Origin: CAVYXF01 sp963772335
Lineage (GTDB): Bacteria; Pseudomonadota; Alphaproteobacteria; Rhizobiales; Rhodomicrobiaceae
Assembly: GCA_963772335.1 (NCBI GenBank)
Contig: CAVYXF010000001.1
Span: forward strand, 806,001 to 870,000
Length of the DNA: 64,000 nucleotides
Direction of reading: 5' to 3'
Shown: positions 34,474 through 43,084 of the stretch, piece after piece
Layout of the letters: each line of letters starts with the position of its first letter
Position numbering within the stretch: position 1 is the stretch's first letter
Notes under the pieces: generated by a model
The model's input: only the letters and a program-made list of their open reading frames with translations
The model's database searches: none
What the model was told of the DNA's origin: nothing
Position numbers and translations under genes: made by a program

Positions 34474-36076
34474 CCTGTAGCACCGGCCCTGCCGCGCAGA
34501 CCTCAGCGTCAACCTCGCTCTCGAACCGGCGGAAGTTCTCAGCGAACATGCCGACCAGCTTCCTGGCTTGGCTGTCAAAGGCTAGCTTGTCGGACCAGGT
34601 GCGGCGCGGGTCGAGGATGTGCGGCGGCAAGCCTTCAAGCGCCATCGGCACCTCGAAACCGAACAGCGGATCGCGCCGGAACGTAGCCTCCTTCAGCTTG
34701 CCCGTGAGGGCAGCCTCGAGCAGAGCGCGGGTGAATTTGAGCGGCATGCGCTGGCCAACGCCAAACCCGCCGCCCGTCCAGCCGGTATTCACCAGCCAGC
34801 AGTCGACATCATGAGCTGCGATCAGCTCGCGCAGGAGCTTGCCGTAAACGCCCGGATGGCGCGGCATAAACGGCGCGCCGAAGCAGGTGGAGAACGTCGC
34901 CTGCACGCCGGATACGCCCTTCTCCGTGCCGGCGACCTTGGCGGTATAGCCGGACAGGAAGTGATACATCGCCTGCGAAGGCGTGAGGCGGGCGATCGGC
35001 GGCAGCACCCCGAATGCATCCGCGGTGAGCATCACGACATTGCGGGGGTGGCCGGCCAGGCCGGTTTTGCTCGCATTGGCGATATAGTTCAGCGGATAAG
35101 CAGAGCGGGTGTTCTCGGTGAGCGAGCCATCATTGTAGTCGGGCTCGCGGGTTTGCGGATCGAGAACGACATTCTCCAAAACCGTCGCAAACCGATTGGT
35201 CGCGGACCAGATCTCCGGCTCATGCTCCGCCGACAGCCGGATGGTCTTGGCATAGCAACCGCCCTCGAAATTATAGACGCCCTCCGGCGACCAGCCATGC
35301 TCGTCATCGCCGACCAGAACGCGGCGTGGGTCGGCCGAAAGCGTCGTCTTGCCGGTGCCCGAAAGGCCAAAGAACACTGCGGAATTCTCGCCATCAGCGG
35401 TGACATTCGCCGAGCAGTGCATCGGCAGCACGCCGCGCTCGGGCAGGACGTAATTCAGATAGCCGAATACCGATTTCTTGGTCTCGCCCGCATAGGACGT
35501 CCCGCCAATCAGCACCAGCTTGCGGGTGAAATCGCAGGCGATCACCGTTTCGGTGCGACAGCCATGGCGGCTGGGATCGGCGCGGAAGCTGGGAAGGTTG
35601 AGGACGATGAATTCGGGATCGAAGGCCTGCCGCTCTTCGGCGCTCGGCACGATCAAGAGGTGATTGATAAACAGCGCATGCCAAGCCAGCTCGGTATAGA
35701 TACGCGCGTTGAGACGGTGGTTCGGGTGGGCACCGGCATAGAGGTCCTGGGCGATTAGCGTCCGGTCCTTCGCATGAGCGAGGAAATCGTCAAGTAGCAC
35801 CGCGAAATGGTCAGGCGAAAGCGGCTTGTTGTTCTCCCACCAGATATTGTTTTCGGTGGTGGCGTCCCGAACGATGAATTTGTCGGCTGCGGACCGCCCG
35901 GTATGAGCCCCTGTGCGCAGCGCCAGCGCCCCAGTCGAGGCGATCTCACCTTCACCGCGCTCGACCGCCCATTGATAAAGCTCAGCCAAGGAAGGGTTGA
36001 AGCGGACGTTGTCGAAATGATCGCTCACGCGCTTAAGAAGGGATCCCGCATCCAGGGCGCTCAACTCACTTCCCAC
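34460..36076 (-). CDS. pckA: phosphoenolpyruvate carboxykinase (ATP)
   Basis: This enzyme decarboxylates and phosphorylates oxaloacetate to PEP, the entry step of gluconeogenesis. It has 538 residues, as expected for the ATP-dependent form. The kinase loop FGLSGTGKTTLSAD lies near residue 240, the metal site DDEHGWSPEGVYNFEGGCYA follows, and IGGTSYAGETKKS precedes it. LVNTGWTGGGFGVG near residue 430 is another family block. In rhizobia this gene is divergent from chvI, as here, and is regulated by carbon source and by ChvI. Confidence 0.96.
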   Translation of the reverse strand: MGSELSALDAGSLLKRVSDHFDNVRFNPSLAELYQWAVERGEGEIASTGALALRTGAHTGRSAADKFIVRDATTENNIWWENNKPLSPDHFAVLLDDFLAHAKDRTLIAQDLYAGAHPNHRLNARIYTELAWHALFINHLLIVPSAEERQAFDPEFIVLNLPSFRADPSRHGCRTETVIACDFTRKLVLIGGTSYAGETKKSVFGYLNYVLPERGVLPMHCSANVTADGENSAVFFGLSGTGKTTLSADPRRVLVGDDEHGWSPEGVYNFEGGCYAKTIRLSAEHEPEIWSATNRFATVLENVVLDPQTREPDYNDGSLTENTRSAYPLNYIANASKTGLAGHPRNVVMLTADAFGVLPPIARLTPSQAMYHFLSGYTAKVAGTEKGVSGVQATFSTCFGAPFMPRHPGVYGKLLRELIAAHDVDCWLVNTGWTGGGFGVGQRMPLKFTRALLEAALTGKLKEATFRRDPLFGFEVPMALEGLPPHILDPRRTWSDKLAFDSQARKLVGMFAENFRRFESEVDAEVCAAGPVLQAAAE

Positions 36077-36930
36077 TTACACCTCCCAACAAAGGCGCAC
36101 TGCCTGTTTTAGTCGTCCTTAGCCAGCCTTGTTCGTATCAACTGCTTGGCATGTCACATCAATTGCCTCGCCAGCGCGGGCGATGCAACTTATCAAGTAG
36201 TCTAGTTGTGCATACAACGTTCCAGCCCACACCATGGTTCGCCCGCAACAAAGAGAAGGGGCCTATAACAGGATAGACCGCAGCGGTTGATATGCAAGTT
36301 GAGGCTCGCGCGGATAGCATCCGGCCGACAGCACGCAGGAGATCCGACAGTTTCCCCAAGCCTGCCGGCCTCCCCGATCTCTCCCAGGAGGTGTACCGCT
36401 ATTGCGGGCGATGCGCTGCAAAGCGTCGGGAACCTGGTAAATGTTTTCGACCGGTTCGGGGAGGGCAATACGGTGCGCGCCGGGCCTCCCGCAGCTGATC
36501 GCTGGAAGGGTCATATAGCGCTGATCCGGCCACGAGGCAGCGGATCGGATGATTTGCCCGCCGCCATGACGAGAATGAAGGGTGCGCGGATCGGTTCGAA
36601 ATTGCGCGTATGCCACGCCAGTTGCGAGAAGAAAAGCAGCGGCGTACCGTCCATTTCCATGGCGAGGGTTAGCATGGACGCGTAAAGGCTTGCGCTAACC
36701 GGCTCCGGCGTCGCGACACAGGCCACCGCTCTTCGCTGCATCAAATGCGAGCGGAGGTCACAAATAAGCCCAAATCCCCGGACGAATCCTGTTGTGTCAT
36801 TTCTGTCATTGCAATCCGGCCATGGTCATTTAGGATGCAAATCCTCAAACACTGTGGCAAAACAGCCACTTCGAGCCACGACTGGGTTCGACCATTGAAG
36901 TGCCGATACTCGCGGAGGCCACGCTAACCC
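36077..36930. other. pckA-chvI divergent intergenic region
   Basis: This is an 854-base gap between two divergent genes. ORFs up to 117 codons on the minus strand (36263-36616, 36511-36744) look partly protein-like (LLFFSQLAWHTRNFEP) but have no family, no ribosome site and broken frames, so at most they are decay products. The last 200 bases before chvI are AT-richer and should hold its promoter. No RNA gene recognised. Confidence 0.35.
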
Positions 36931-37626
36931 ATGCCAACAATTGCACTCGTTGATGATGACCGTAACATCGTGACGTCGCTACGCATGCTCCTGGAGACCG
37001 AAGGCTACAAGATTCAGGCCTATACCGACGGTGCGTCGGCACTCGACGGTCTGAGCGTGGATCCGCCGGATCTAGCCATCCTCGATATCAAGATGCCGCG
37101 TATGGATGGCATGGAGCTCCTGCGGCGACTGCGTCAACGGTCGGAAATGCCGGTGATCTTTCTCACCTCCAAGGAAGATGAGATCGACGAATTGTTCGGC
37201 CTGAAAATGGGCGCCGACGATTTCATCCGCAAACCCTTCTCCCAGCGCCTCCTGGTCGAGCGGGTGAAGGCGATCCTGCGGCGTTCGGCGCCGCGCGAGC
37301 CGGGCAGCATCATTGAGGATACAGCCAAGGTGCTCGAGCGCGGCAAGCTCAAGCTCGATCCGGAACGCCACACTTGCATCTGGGATGGCAAGCAGGTGAC
37401 GCTCACCGTCACCGAGTTCCTCATCTTGCAGGCGCTCGCCCACCGCCCCGGCGTCGTCAAGAGCCGCGACGCGCTGATGGATGCCGCCTATGACGATCAG
37501 GTCTATGTCGACGACCGCACCATCGACAGCCACATCAAGCGGCTTCGCAAGAAGTTCAAGCTGGTGGACAACAATTTCGATGTGATCGAGACACTTTACG
37601 GCGTAGGTTATCGCTTCAAAGAGTAA
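36931..37626 (+). CDS. chvI: two-component response regulator ChvI
   Basis: This 231-residue OmpR-type regulator has a receiver domain (acid pocket Asp8-Asp10, phospho-acceptor Asp52 in AILDIKMPRMDG, switch Thr in FLTSKEDE, Lys in RKPFSQRL) and a C-terminal winged helix (residues about 135-230, ending ETLYGVGYRFKE). The N-terminus PTIALVDDDRNIVTSL is nearly the ChvI consensus of rhizobia. ChvI controls envelope, exopolysaccharide and acid-response genes. It is followed after 15 bases by its kinase gene chvG. Confidence 0.93.
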   Translation: MPTIALVDDDRNIVTSLRMLLETEGYKIQAYTDGASALDGLSVDPPDLAILDIKMPRMDGMELLRRLRQRSEMPVIFLTSKEDEIDELFGLKMGADDFIRKPFSQRLLVERVKAILRRSAPREPGSIIEDTAKVLERGKLKLDPERHTCIWDGKQVTLTVTEFLILQALAHRPGVVKSRDALMDAAYDDQVYVDDRTIDSHIKRLRKKFKLVDNNFDVIETLYGVGYRFKE

Positions 37627-37641
37627 GACACTGGACGGTAT

Positions 37642-39447
37642 ATGACGATTGGGGCTGCTCAAGGGGCTGAGGGGCTTGCAGCCGTGCGACCGGAACGCCG
37701 CGCATGGCGGCGGCTCATGGCGCTTTTTGCCCGGCTGGGCCTCTACTATAATTTTACCACGATCCGAGGCCGCATCGTCACGCTGAACGTGATCGGTTTG
37801 GCTGTCCTGACCGTCGGGATGCTGTATTTCAATAATATACGCGGCGCTCTTATCACTGCGCGGATCAAAAGTCTCGAGGTTGAGGCTGATATCATTGCGC
37901 GCTCGCTGGCACAGAACAGCACCGATGTTCCTGACCTGGCTGCGAAGAGCAAGGATCCCATCCTGGCTCTGCAACTGGACGTTGTTGGCAACGATGAGTT
38001 CCCTTCGCAGCAGCCATATGCCGTATATCCCGAGCGCGCCGCACAGCTGCTGCGCGCTTTGATCGAGCCGACCAGGACCCATGGTTTCATCTTCAATGCA
38101 GATGGCGCTCCGATCGCCGACAGCAACAAGATGTATCTGCGTGGCCAACTCGTTCGCTCGCAGCAGACCAGCCGGACTCCGGAGTCGGAGACAAGCCTGG
38201 GCTATCGGCTATGGCTGCAGGCTGAGCAGTTTCTGCGCGCGGAAAGCCTTCCCGAATTTGACAATAATGGACCAAAGGACGGCAAAGCCTATCAGGAGGT
38301 AAAGGCGGCGCTCGAGCAGCGCAGCGTCACCAGAATGGTGCGGCTGAATGCGCTCGGCGAGACCATCCTGTGTGTTGCTGCGCCCATTCGCCGGGGCGAC
38401 CAGCCGGTGCTCGGCGCGCTGCTGCTGACAACGCCCGCGGGCGAACTTGACGGCATCATCGTCAGCCAGCGCGTCTCACTGTTCTACCTGTTCCTCCTCG
38501 TCCTGACCGTGATGGTCCTGTCCTCCCTGGCGCTGGCGGGCACGATAGCCGGTCCGATGCAACGTCTTGCTAGCGCTGCAGAAGCGGTACGCCGTAATAT
38601 CAAACAGCGCACTGAGATTCCCGATTTCTCACACCGTTCCGATGAGATCGGCCATCTCGCGCACGCCTTTCGCGACATGACGGCGGTGCTTTACCGACGG
38701 CTGGATGCCATCGAGAGCTTTGCCGCCGATGTGGCTCATGAGCTGAAAAACCCGCTTACCTCCATGCGCAGCGCCGCCGATACGCTCTCGCTCGTGAAGC
38801 GCGAGGAGGACCGCGAGCATCTGGTGCAGATCATCCAGCACGATGTGAAACGGCTCAACCGCCTGATCACCGACATCTCGGATGCGTCGCGTCTCGACGC
38901 CGAACTCGCGCGCGAAACCCGCCGCCCGGTGAATATCGCGCGCACGCTCGAGAATCTGTGCGCGATCGTGAATGACATTCATCGCGAAGGCACGCCCCAG
39001 CTCGAATTGAAGGTTGAAGGCATGCCGCGCGGCGCCGCCGTGAACGGCCATCCGATGTTCACCCTCCATGGACATGAGGGGCGTCTTTCGCAGGTGCTCA
39101 ACAACCTTCTCGACAACGCGATCTCCTTCTCTCCGCCCGGCGGCAAGATCATGGTGACCTGCCGGCACATCGCCAAAGCCAAGGCGGTGGAGATCACTGT
39201 GGAGGATGAAGGCCGGGGCATTCCGTCTGAAAATCTGGAGCGCGTTTTCGAGCGCTTCTACACCGACCGGCCGGAGCATGAGGAGTTTGGGCAGAACTCC
39301 GGGCTTGGCCTCAACATTTCACGGCAGATCGTCGAGGCGCACAAAGGCAAGATCTGGGCCGAGAACCGGCTCGGCAAGCCGGGCGAAGACGGCAAGCCGG
39401 CGATCCTGGGCGCGCGCTTTGTCATCCGCCTGCCCACGCAGCCGTGA
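37642..39447 (+). CDS. chvG: sensor histidine kinase ChvG (ExoS-like)
   Basis: This 601-residue inner-membrane kinase has a first membrane helix at about residues 50-70 (VTLNVIGLAVLTVGMLYF), a periplasmic domain of some 200 residues, a second helix near 275-300 (FYLFLLVLTVMVLSSLALAG), then a HAMP domain, a HisKA domain with His366 in DVAHELKNPLTSMRSA, and an HATPase domain (NNLLDNAISFSPPGG, DEGRGIPSENLERVFERF, SGLGLNISRQIVEAH). The periplasmic part is where ExzR/ExoR-type inhibitors bind in rhizobia. Its stop overlaps the GTG start of hprK. Confidence 0.92.
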   Translation: MTIGAAQGAEGLAAVRPERRAWRRLMALFARLGLYYNFTTIRGRIVTLNVIGLAVLTVGMLYFNNIRGALITARIKSLEVEADIIARSLAQNSTDVPDLAAKSKDPILALQLDVVGNDEFPSQQPYAVYPERAAQLLRALIEPTRTHGFIFNADGAPIADSNKMYLRGQLVRSQQTSRTPESETSLGYRLWLQAEQFLRAESLPEFDNNGPKDGKAYQEVKAALEQRSVTRMVRLNALGETILCVAAPIRRGDQPVLGALLLTTPAGELDGIIVSQRVSLFYLFLLVLTVMVLSSLALAGTIAGPMQRLASAAEAVRRNIKQRTEIPDFSHRSDEIGHLAHAFRDMTAVLYRRLDAIESFAADVAHELKNPLTSMRSAADTLSLVKREEDREHLVQIIQHDVKRLNRLITDISDASRLDAELARETRRPVNIARTLENLCAIVNDIHREGTPQLELKVEGMPRGAAVNGHPMFTLHGHEGRLSQVLNNLLDNAISFSPPGGKIMVTCRHIAKAKAVEITVEDEGRGIPSENLERVFERFYTDRPEHEEFGQNSGLGLNISRQIVEAHKGKIWAENRLGKPGEDGKPAILGARFVIRLPTQP

Positions 39448-39896
39448 CCGGCCAGGTCCAGCAGCAACTGGCTTATGGCACATGCGTGGCCCTCAATTCT
39501 GTCGCAGCTCTGCTGCAGGGACCGCCAGGGAGCGGAAAGTCGGATCTGGCGCTGCGTTTTGTTATCGGGCCGGCTGCCGCTCAGGGTTCCACCCTTGTCG
39601 CCGACGACCAGGTGCTGCTTGAGCGCACGGGCGACCGGCTGATTGCCCGTCCTCCTGCCACTATCGCGGGAAAAATCGAAGTTCGGGGGGTCGGTATTCT
39701 CGATCTACCGTTCCGGCAGGACGCGGAATTGCGGCTGGTTATTCGCCTCACGACTCGCGAGGAAGTTCCCAGACTTCCGGAACTCGGTACGGAAACCGCC
39801 GAAATTTGCGGCGTCACCCTGCCTGTGCTGACTCTGGCCCCATTCGACGCTTCAGCGCCCCTGAAACTCAGGCTCCTACTCGAACGGCTGGCGTAA
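39444..39896 (+). CDS. hprK: HPr kinase/phosphorylase, short C-terminal-domain form
   Basis: This 150-residue protein corresponds only to the catalytic C-terminal domain of HPr kinase; the N-terminal domain of Gram-positive enzymes is absent, as is normal in alphaproteobacteria. Walker A is GPPGSGKS at residues 26-33. LVADDQVLLER and the signature EVRGVGILDLPF follow. It phosphorylates a Ser of HPr (Ser56 of the gene at 40667). The GTG start overlaps the chvG stop by four bases, so it is translated with the two-component genes. Confidence 0.9.
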   Translation: MTGQVQQQLAYGTCVALNSVAALLQGPPGSGKSDLALRFVIGPAAAQGSTLVADDQVLLERTGDRLIARPPATIAGKIEVRGVGILDLPFRQDAELRLVIRLTTREEVPRLPELGTETAEICGVTLPVLTLAPFDASAPLKLRLLLERLA

Positions 39897-40043
39897 GAAA
39901 ACGGCAACGATCCTCGCAGAATCCGTTGTCTGCATACAATCACCGCGCGATTACGCACGAAGAAGCTTGAAGCTGAGCCCTAGCAATAGGACAATCCTGT
40001 TGAGAGAGCTTTGCGGCCGATGGGCCGTTGGATGGACAAAGGC

Positions 40044-40445
40044 ATGATTGGCGTTGTGATCGTAACCCATGGCAATCTGGCCAAGGAGTTTCGTGCGGCA
40101 CTCGAACATGTGGTCGGCCCGCAGGATCAGATCGCCACGATCTGCATCCTGCCCGACGACGACATGGAGGAGCGGCGGCGGGCAATTCTGAAAGCTATCG
40201 GCGATGTCGACAGCGGCGATGGCTGCGTGCTGCTCACCGATATGTTCGGCGGCACACCCTCCAATCTGGCGATTTCGGTGATGGATGATTCCAGTGTCGA
40301 GGTAATCGCCGGCATCAACCTCCCTATGCTGGTCAAGCTCGCCCGCGTCCGCGGCGAATTCCCGCTTCCCGAGGCGATCCGGCAGGCCCAGGAGGCCGGA
40401 CGCAAATATATTCATGTCGCCAGCCAGGTTCTAACCGCGCGGTGA
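40044..40445 (+). CDS. PTS EIIA component, mannose family (regulatory)
   Basis: This 133-residue EIIA of the mannose type carries the phospho-acceptor His9 in MIGVVIVTHGNLAKEF. The loop LLTDMFGGTPSNLA is diagnostic. No EIIB/EIIC permease is present, so it belongs to the incomplete, regulatory PTS of alphaproteobacteria (often named manX or EIIA-Man). The frame is open to 40011, giving a short extension, but the ATG at 40044 gives the family N-terminus. It sits between hprK and the HPr gene. Confidence 0.9.
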   Translation: MIGVVIVTHGNLAKEFRAALEHVVGPQDQIATICILPDDDMEERRRAILKAIGDVDSGDGCVLLTDMFGGTPSNLAISVMDDSSVEVIAGINLPMLVKLARVRGEFPLPEAIRQAQEAGRKYIHVASQVLTAR

Positions 40446-40666
40446 AATGTCATTGGCCGCCGCATCGTGATCAAAAGTCGATCTCAAGGAGTAACCGTAG
40501 CCAGATGGTGAGAGTTGAAGGAGTTTATTTGAGGTAAACTGTTCGCAAATCCGGGTTTTTGCCCGCAACTGCTTTTCCGGGGCAACGAGATTTTTGCTTC
40601 CGCTGGAAGGCGGTCCGGTGCATACTCCCGCCGGCGGCAATCTTGCGAACTTTCACCGGGCTTTAG

Positions 40667-40966
40667 ATGACCAGTATGTCTGCTTCTGGCGTGTATCAAT
40701 GCCTGGCTGAAGTGAAGGTGACGAATCGCAAAGGGCTTCACGCCCGCGCATCGGCATCTTTCGTGAAATGCGTGGAGCAGTTCGACGCCGAGGTCTCGGT
40801 GACGAAGGACGGTCAGAGGGTCAATGGCTCGTCCATTATGGGGCTGATGATGCTTGCCGCCGGTCCAGGCTCGACCATCCTGATCGAAACAGAGGGGCCC
40901 GAAGCCGAAGAGGCGCTCGACGCTTTGACGACGCTGGTCGAGGCCCGCTTCCACGAGCAGGAGTGA
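40667..40966 (+). CDS. ptsH: HPr phosphocarrier protein
   Basis: This 99-residue HPr has His25 in GLHARASA, accepting phosphate from EI, and Ser56 in GSSIMGLMML, the HprK target. The N-terminal MTSMSASGVYQ extension is slightly longer than average. It passes phosphate to the EIIA encoded upstream. The 221-base gap before it probably contains its own promoter. It is followed after nine bases by an SDR gene that is not part of the usual order. Confidence 0.93.
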   Translation: MTSMSASGVYQCLAEVKVTNRKGLHARASASFVKCVEQFDAEVSVTKDGQRVNGSSIMGLMMLAAGPGSTILIETEGPEAEEALDALTTLVEARFHEQE

Positions 40967-40975
40967 GCCGTTCTC

Positions 40976-41728
40976 ATGCAGCATTTCCCTCGTGTGCTGA
41001 TCGTCACCGGCGCAAGCCGCGGGATCGGGGCTGCCGTCGCCAAGCGTGCAGCCAAGGAAGGCGCTGCCGTCGCCGTCAACTATGTCAAAGACGAGAGGGC
41101 GGCGCGCAACCTCGTGAGCGAGATCGAGGCCGCTGGCGGGAAGGCCCTTGCCATCCAGGGCGACGTCGCACGCGAGGCCGACATCATGCGCCTCTTTGAA
41201 ACGGCGGAAGAGCAGCTCGGCCCCATTGAGGGTCTCGTCAACAATGCCGGGATACTCGGCGCACCTCCCGCCAAGGTCATTAATGTCAAGGCTGAGCAAA
41301 TCGCCGATGTGCTGGCCACCAATGTCATCGGCTCGTTTCTGTGTGCCCGCGAGGCGATGCGGCGCATGGCTAAGAGCCGCGGTGGGCTGGGCGGCGTGAT
41401 CGTCAATCTCTCATCGCTCGCCGCACGCATCGGCGGCGGCGGCGAATGGGTACATTACGGCGCCTCGAAAGGTGCCATTGACACCTTCACCCGCGGCCTG
41501 GCCAAGGAAGCCGGCCCCGAAGGCGTGCGCGTGAACGCCGTGGCGCCTGGCCTCATCGCAACAGAGATGGGCGACTATGGCGGCGGCCGTATTGCGCGCA
41601 TGCTGCCCACCGTCCCTCTTGGCCGGGGCGGCGAGACTTCGGAGGTGGCGGAAGCGGTGGTCTGGCTACTGTCGCCAGCATCATCCTATGTCCACGGCGC
41701 AATTCTCGAGGTCGGGGGCGGGCGCTAA
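40976..41728 (+). CDS. SDR family oxidoreductase (FabG/glucose dehydrogenase-like)
   Basis: This 250-residue classical SDR has TGASRGIG (cofactor loop, residues 11-18), VNNAGILG, a catalytic Ser in NLSSLAARIGG and HYGASKGAIDT with the Tyr-Lys pair. The C-terminal segment SSYVHGAILEVGGGR is typical of FabG-like and glucose 1-dehydrogenase-like enzymes. It lies nine bases after ptsH and is probably co-transcribed. This position is normally empty between ptsH and ahcY in rhizobia, so it looks like an added gene. The substrate is unknown. Confidence 0.87.
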   Translation: MQHFPRVLIVTGASRGIGAAVAKRAAKEGAAVAVNYVKDERAARNLVSEIEAAGGKALAIQGDVAREADIMRLFETAEEQLGPIEGLVNNAGILGAPPAKVINVKAEQIADVLATNVIGSFLCAREAMRRMAKSRGGLGGVIVNLSSLAARIGGGGEWVHYGASKGAIDTFTRGLAKEAGPEGVRVNAVAPGLIATEMGDYGGGRIARMLPTVPLGRGGETSEVAEAVVWLLSPASSYVHGAILEVGGGR

Positions 41729-41765
41729 GCCCGACCGCCCCAGCGCCATTGCCGCCCACCAGATT

Positions 41766-42848
41766 CTACATCGCCCGCTTCGGCGCGGTCTGCAGCAAGT
41801 CCTGTAGCTGCTGCTTATAGAACTTCGCCATGCCAGTGGTCCCGTGGCCGCGCGTTTCATCGCTAGCGGGGATCAGGTATAGCTTGGCATTCTTGATGCG
41901 CTTCAGCTCTCGTTCCATGATGCCGAGTTCGGGCGGGTTGCGCTCGTCATCAGCCGAATTGATCGCCAGAACGCTGGCTTGGATCCGGTCCAGACCGGGA
42001 GCGGCGTCGTAGTCGCGCGAAGCGTCCCACTGATAGAGGAAGTCATTGGCATCCGCTTTGAACGGCGTAGCCTCGCGCTCCTCGACGAGCTTGTCAGCTT
42101 CCTCACGCGTGGGCGCCTGCTTGTACCAGGCCAGCGTACCGCCGCTTGTCGCGACGCCAAACATGACGTTTGCCGTCCGCAGCCAGGACGGCTGGGTGAT
42201 GTAGTTGCCGTCTTTCCATTCCGGGTCTTTGCGTACCGCATCCGTCAGCAGGCGCCGCATCATCCAATTGCGCCCCGACATCTGGGTCGGCTGCGAAGCC
42301 ATCGGCACCAGTGCGTCCATGAAGTCAGGATAGGTCGTACCCCAAAGCCATGTATGCATCCCGCCCATCGAATTGCCCAGCACCAGCCGCAAATGCTTTA
42401 TTCCCAGCCCTTCTGTTATGAGACGGTGTTGGGCGGCGACCATGTCGTCGTAATTGTATTGCGGGAATTTGGCCCTCATGCCGTCCGAGGGCTTTGAAGA
42501 TTTACCGGCGCCAACGGCATCGGGAAGGACGATGTAGTACCTGGTGGCGTCAAGTGGCTGGCCGGCGCCGAACAGTTCGCCGGCGAAGGCAGGCGTCAGC
42601 ATGCTGGCGGCCGAGCCGGCCGTGCCGTGCAGGATAAGCACGGGCTCGCCCGTCGGCTCACCAACCGTGGTGTAGTGCAAGCGCAGCTCCGGCATCACCT
42701 CTCCAGTGTGGAATTTGAAGTCGTGGGCGATCCAGTCGCTTTCCTTTGGAGTGGGATAGTCGGCGGCGCACAGCGGGTTTGATAGCGCAAGCAGGAAAAG
42801 CGCCGCCGCCCTCACGGCGGACGGCAATCGATTGGAAACTCTCATCAT
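41766..42848 (-). CDS. secreted alpha/beta hydrolase (homoserine O-acetyltransferase-like fold)
   Basis: This 360-residue protein has a signal peptide (AVRAAALFLLALSNPLCAAD) and an alpha/beta-hydrolase domain of the MetX-like group. The nucleophile elbow is LGNSMGGMHTWLWG, the acid lies in INSADDERNPPE and the His in TRGHGTTGM. The family name is structural only; a periplasmic location excludes homoserine acetylation as its job, and it is more likely an esterase. GGGAGGA lies directly before the paired ATGs at 42848 and 42845. It faces the ahcY gene divergently and, with the SDR gene, interrupts the conserved ptsH-ahcY order. Confidence 0.82.
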   Translation of the reverse strand: MMRVSNRLPSAVRAAALFLLALSNPLCAADYPTPKESDWIAHDFKFHTGEVMPELRLHYTTVGEPTGEPVLILHGTAGSAASMLTPAFAGELFGAGQPLDATRYYIVLPDAVGAGKSSKPSDGMRAKFPQYNYDDMVAAQHRLITEGLGIKHLRLVLGNSMGGMHTWLWGTTYPDFMDALVPMASQPTQMSGRNWMMRRLLTDAVRKDPEWKDGNYITQPSWLRTANVMFGVATSGGTLAWYKQAPTREEADKLVEEREATPFKADANDFLYQWDASRDYDAAPGLDRIQASVLAINSADDERNPPELGIMERELKRIKNAKLYLIPASDETRGHGTTGMAKFYKQQLQDLLQTAPKRAM

Positions 42849-42993
42849 TCCTCCCAAATTTTTGGCTGCGATCCCCGTAATTGCGGGTCGCGTAGAGGAC
42901 ATGGTGCGCCCGCTCCCCTGGCCTGGCAATGATCAGGCTCCTGCCAGCGCGCACAACTTCGCGACCGGAACACCTCCCGCTCCACAGACTTTC

Positions 42994-43017
42994 ATAAAGA
43001 AAGCTTTATATCTTTAT
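42994..43017. promoter_or_regulatory. AT-rich inverted repeat upstream of ahcY (candidate operator)
   Basis: ATAAAGA (42994-43000), ten bases, then TCTTTAT (43011-43017), with an inner palindrome AAAGCTTT. It stands out from the GC-rich surroundings and lies 68 bases before the ahcY start, inside the promoter region shared with the divergent hydrolase gene. ArsR-family SAH-responsive repressors (SahR) act on ahcY in some proteobacteria, but I cannot match this site to their motif with certainty. Confidence 0.45.
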
Positions 43018-43084
43018 TGCTTGATGGGAGGGGCGAGCGTATATCAGGCGCACGATCACCATGCGACAGAGAAGGCACCTCGTA

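Noticed and set aside
36263..36744. Two overlapping minus-strand ORFs between pckA and chvI as possible genes
   Set aside because: Frames are broken, no start sites are supported and no motif is recognised. At most this is decayed sequence.
42849..43084. SAM or SAH riboswitch upstream of ahcY
   Set aside because: The region lacks the GC-rich pseudoknot helices expected of an SAH riboswitch. The AT-rich inverted repeat fits a protein operator better.
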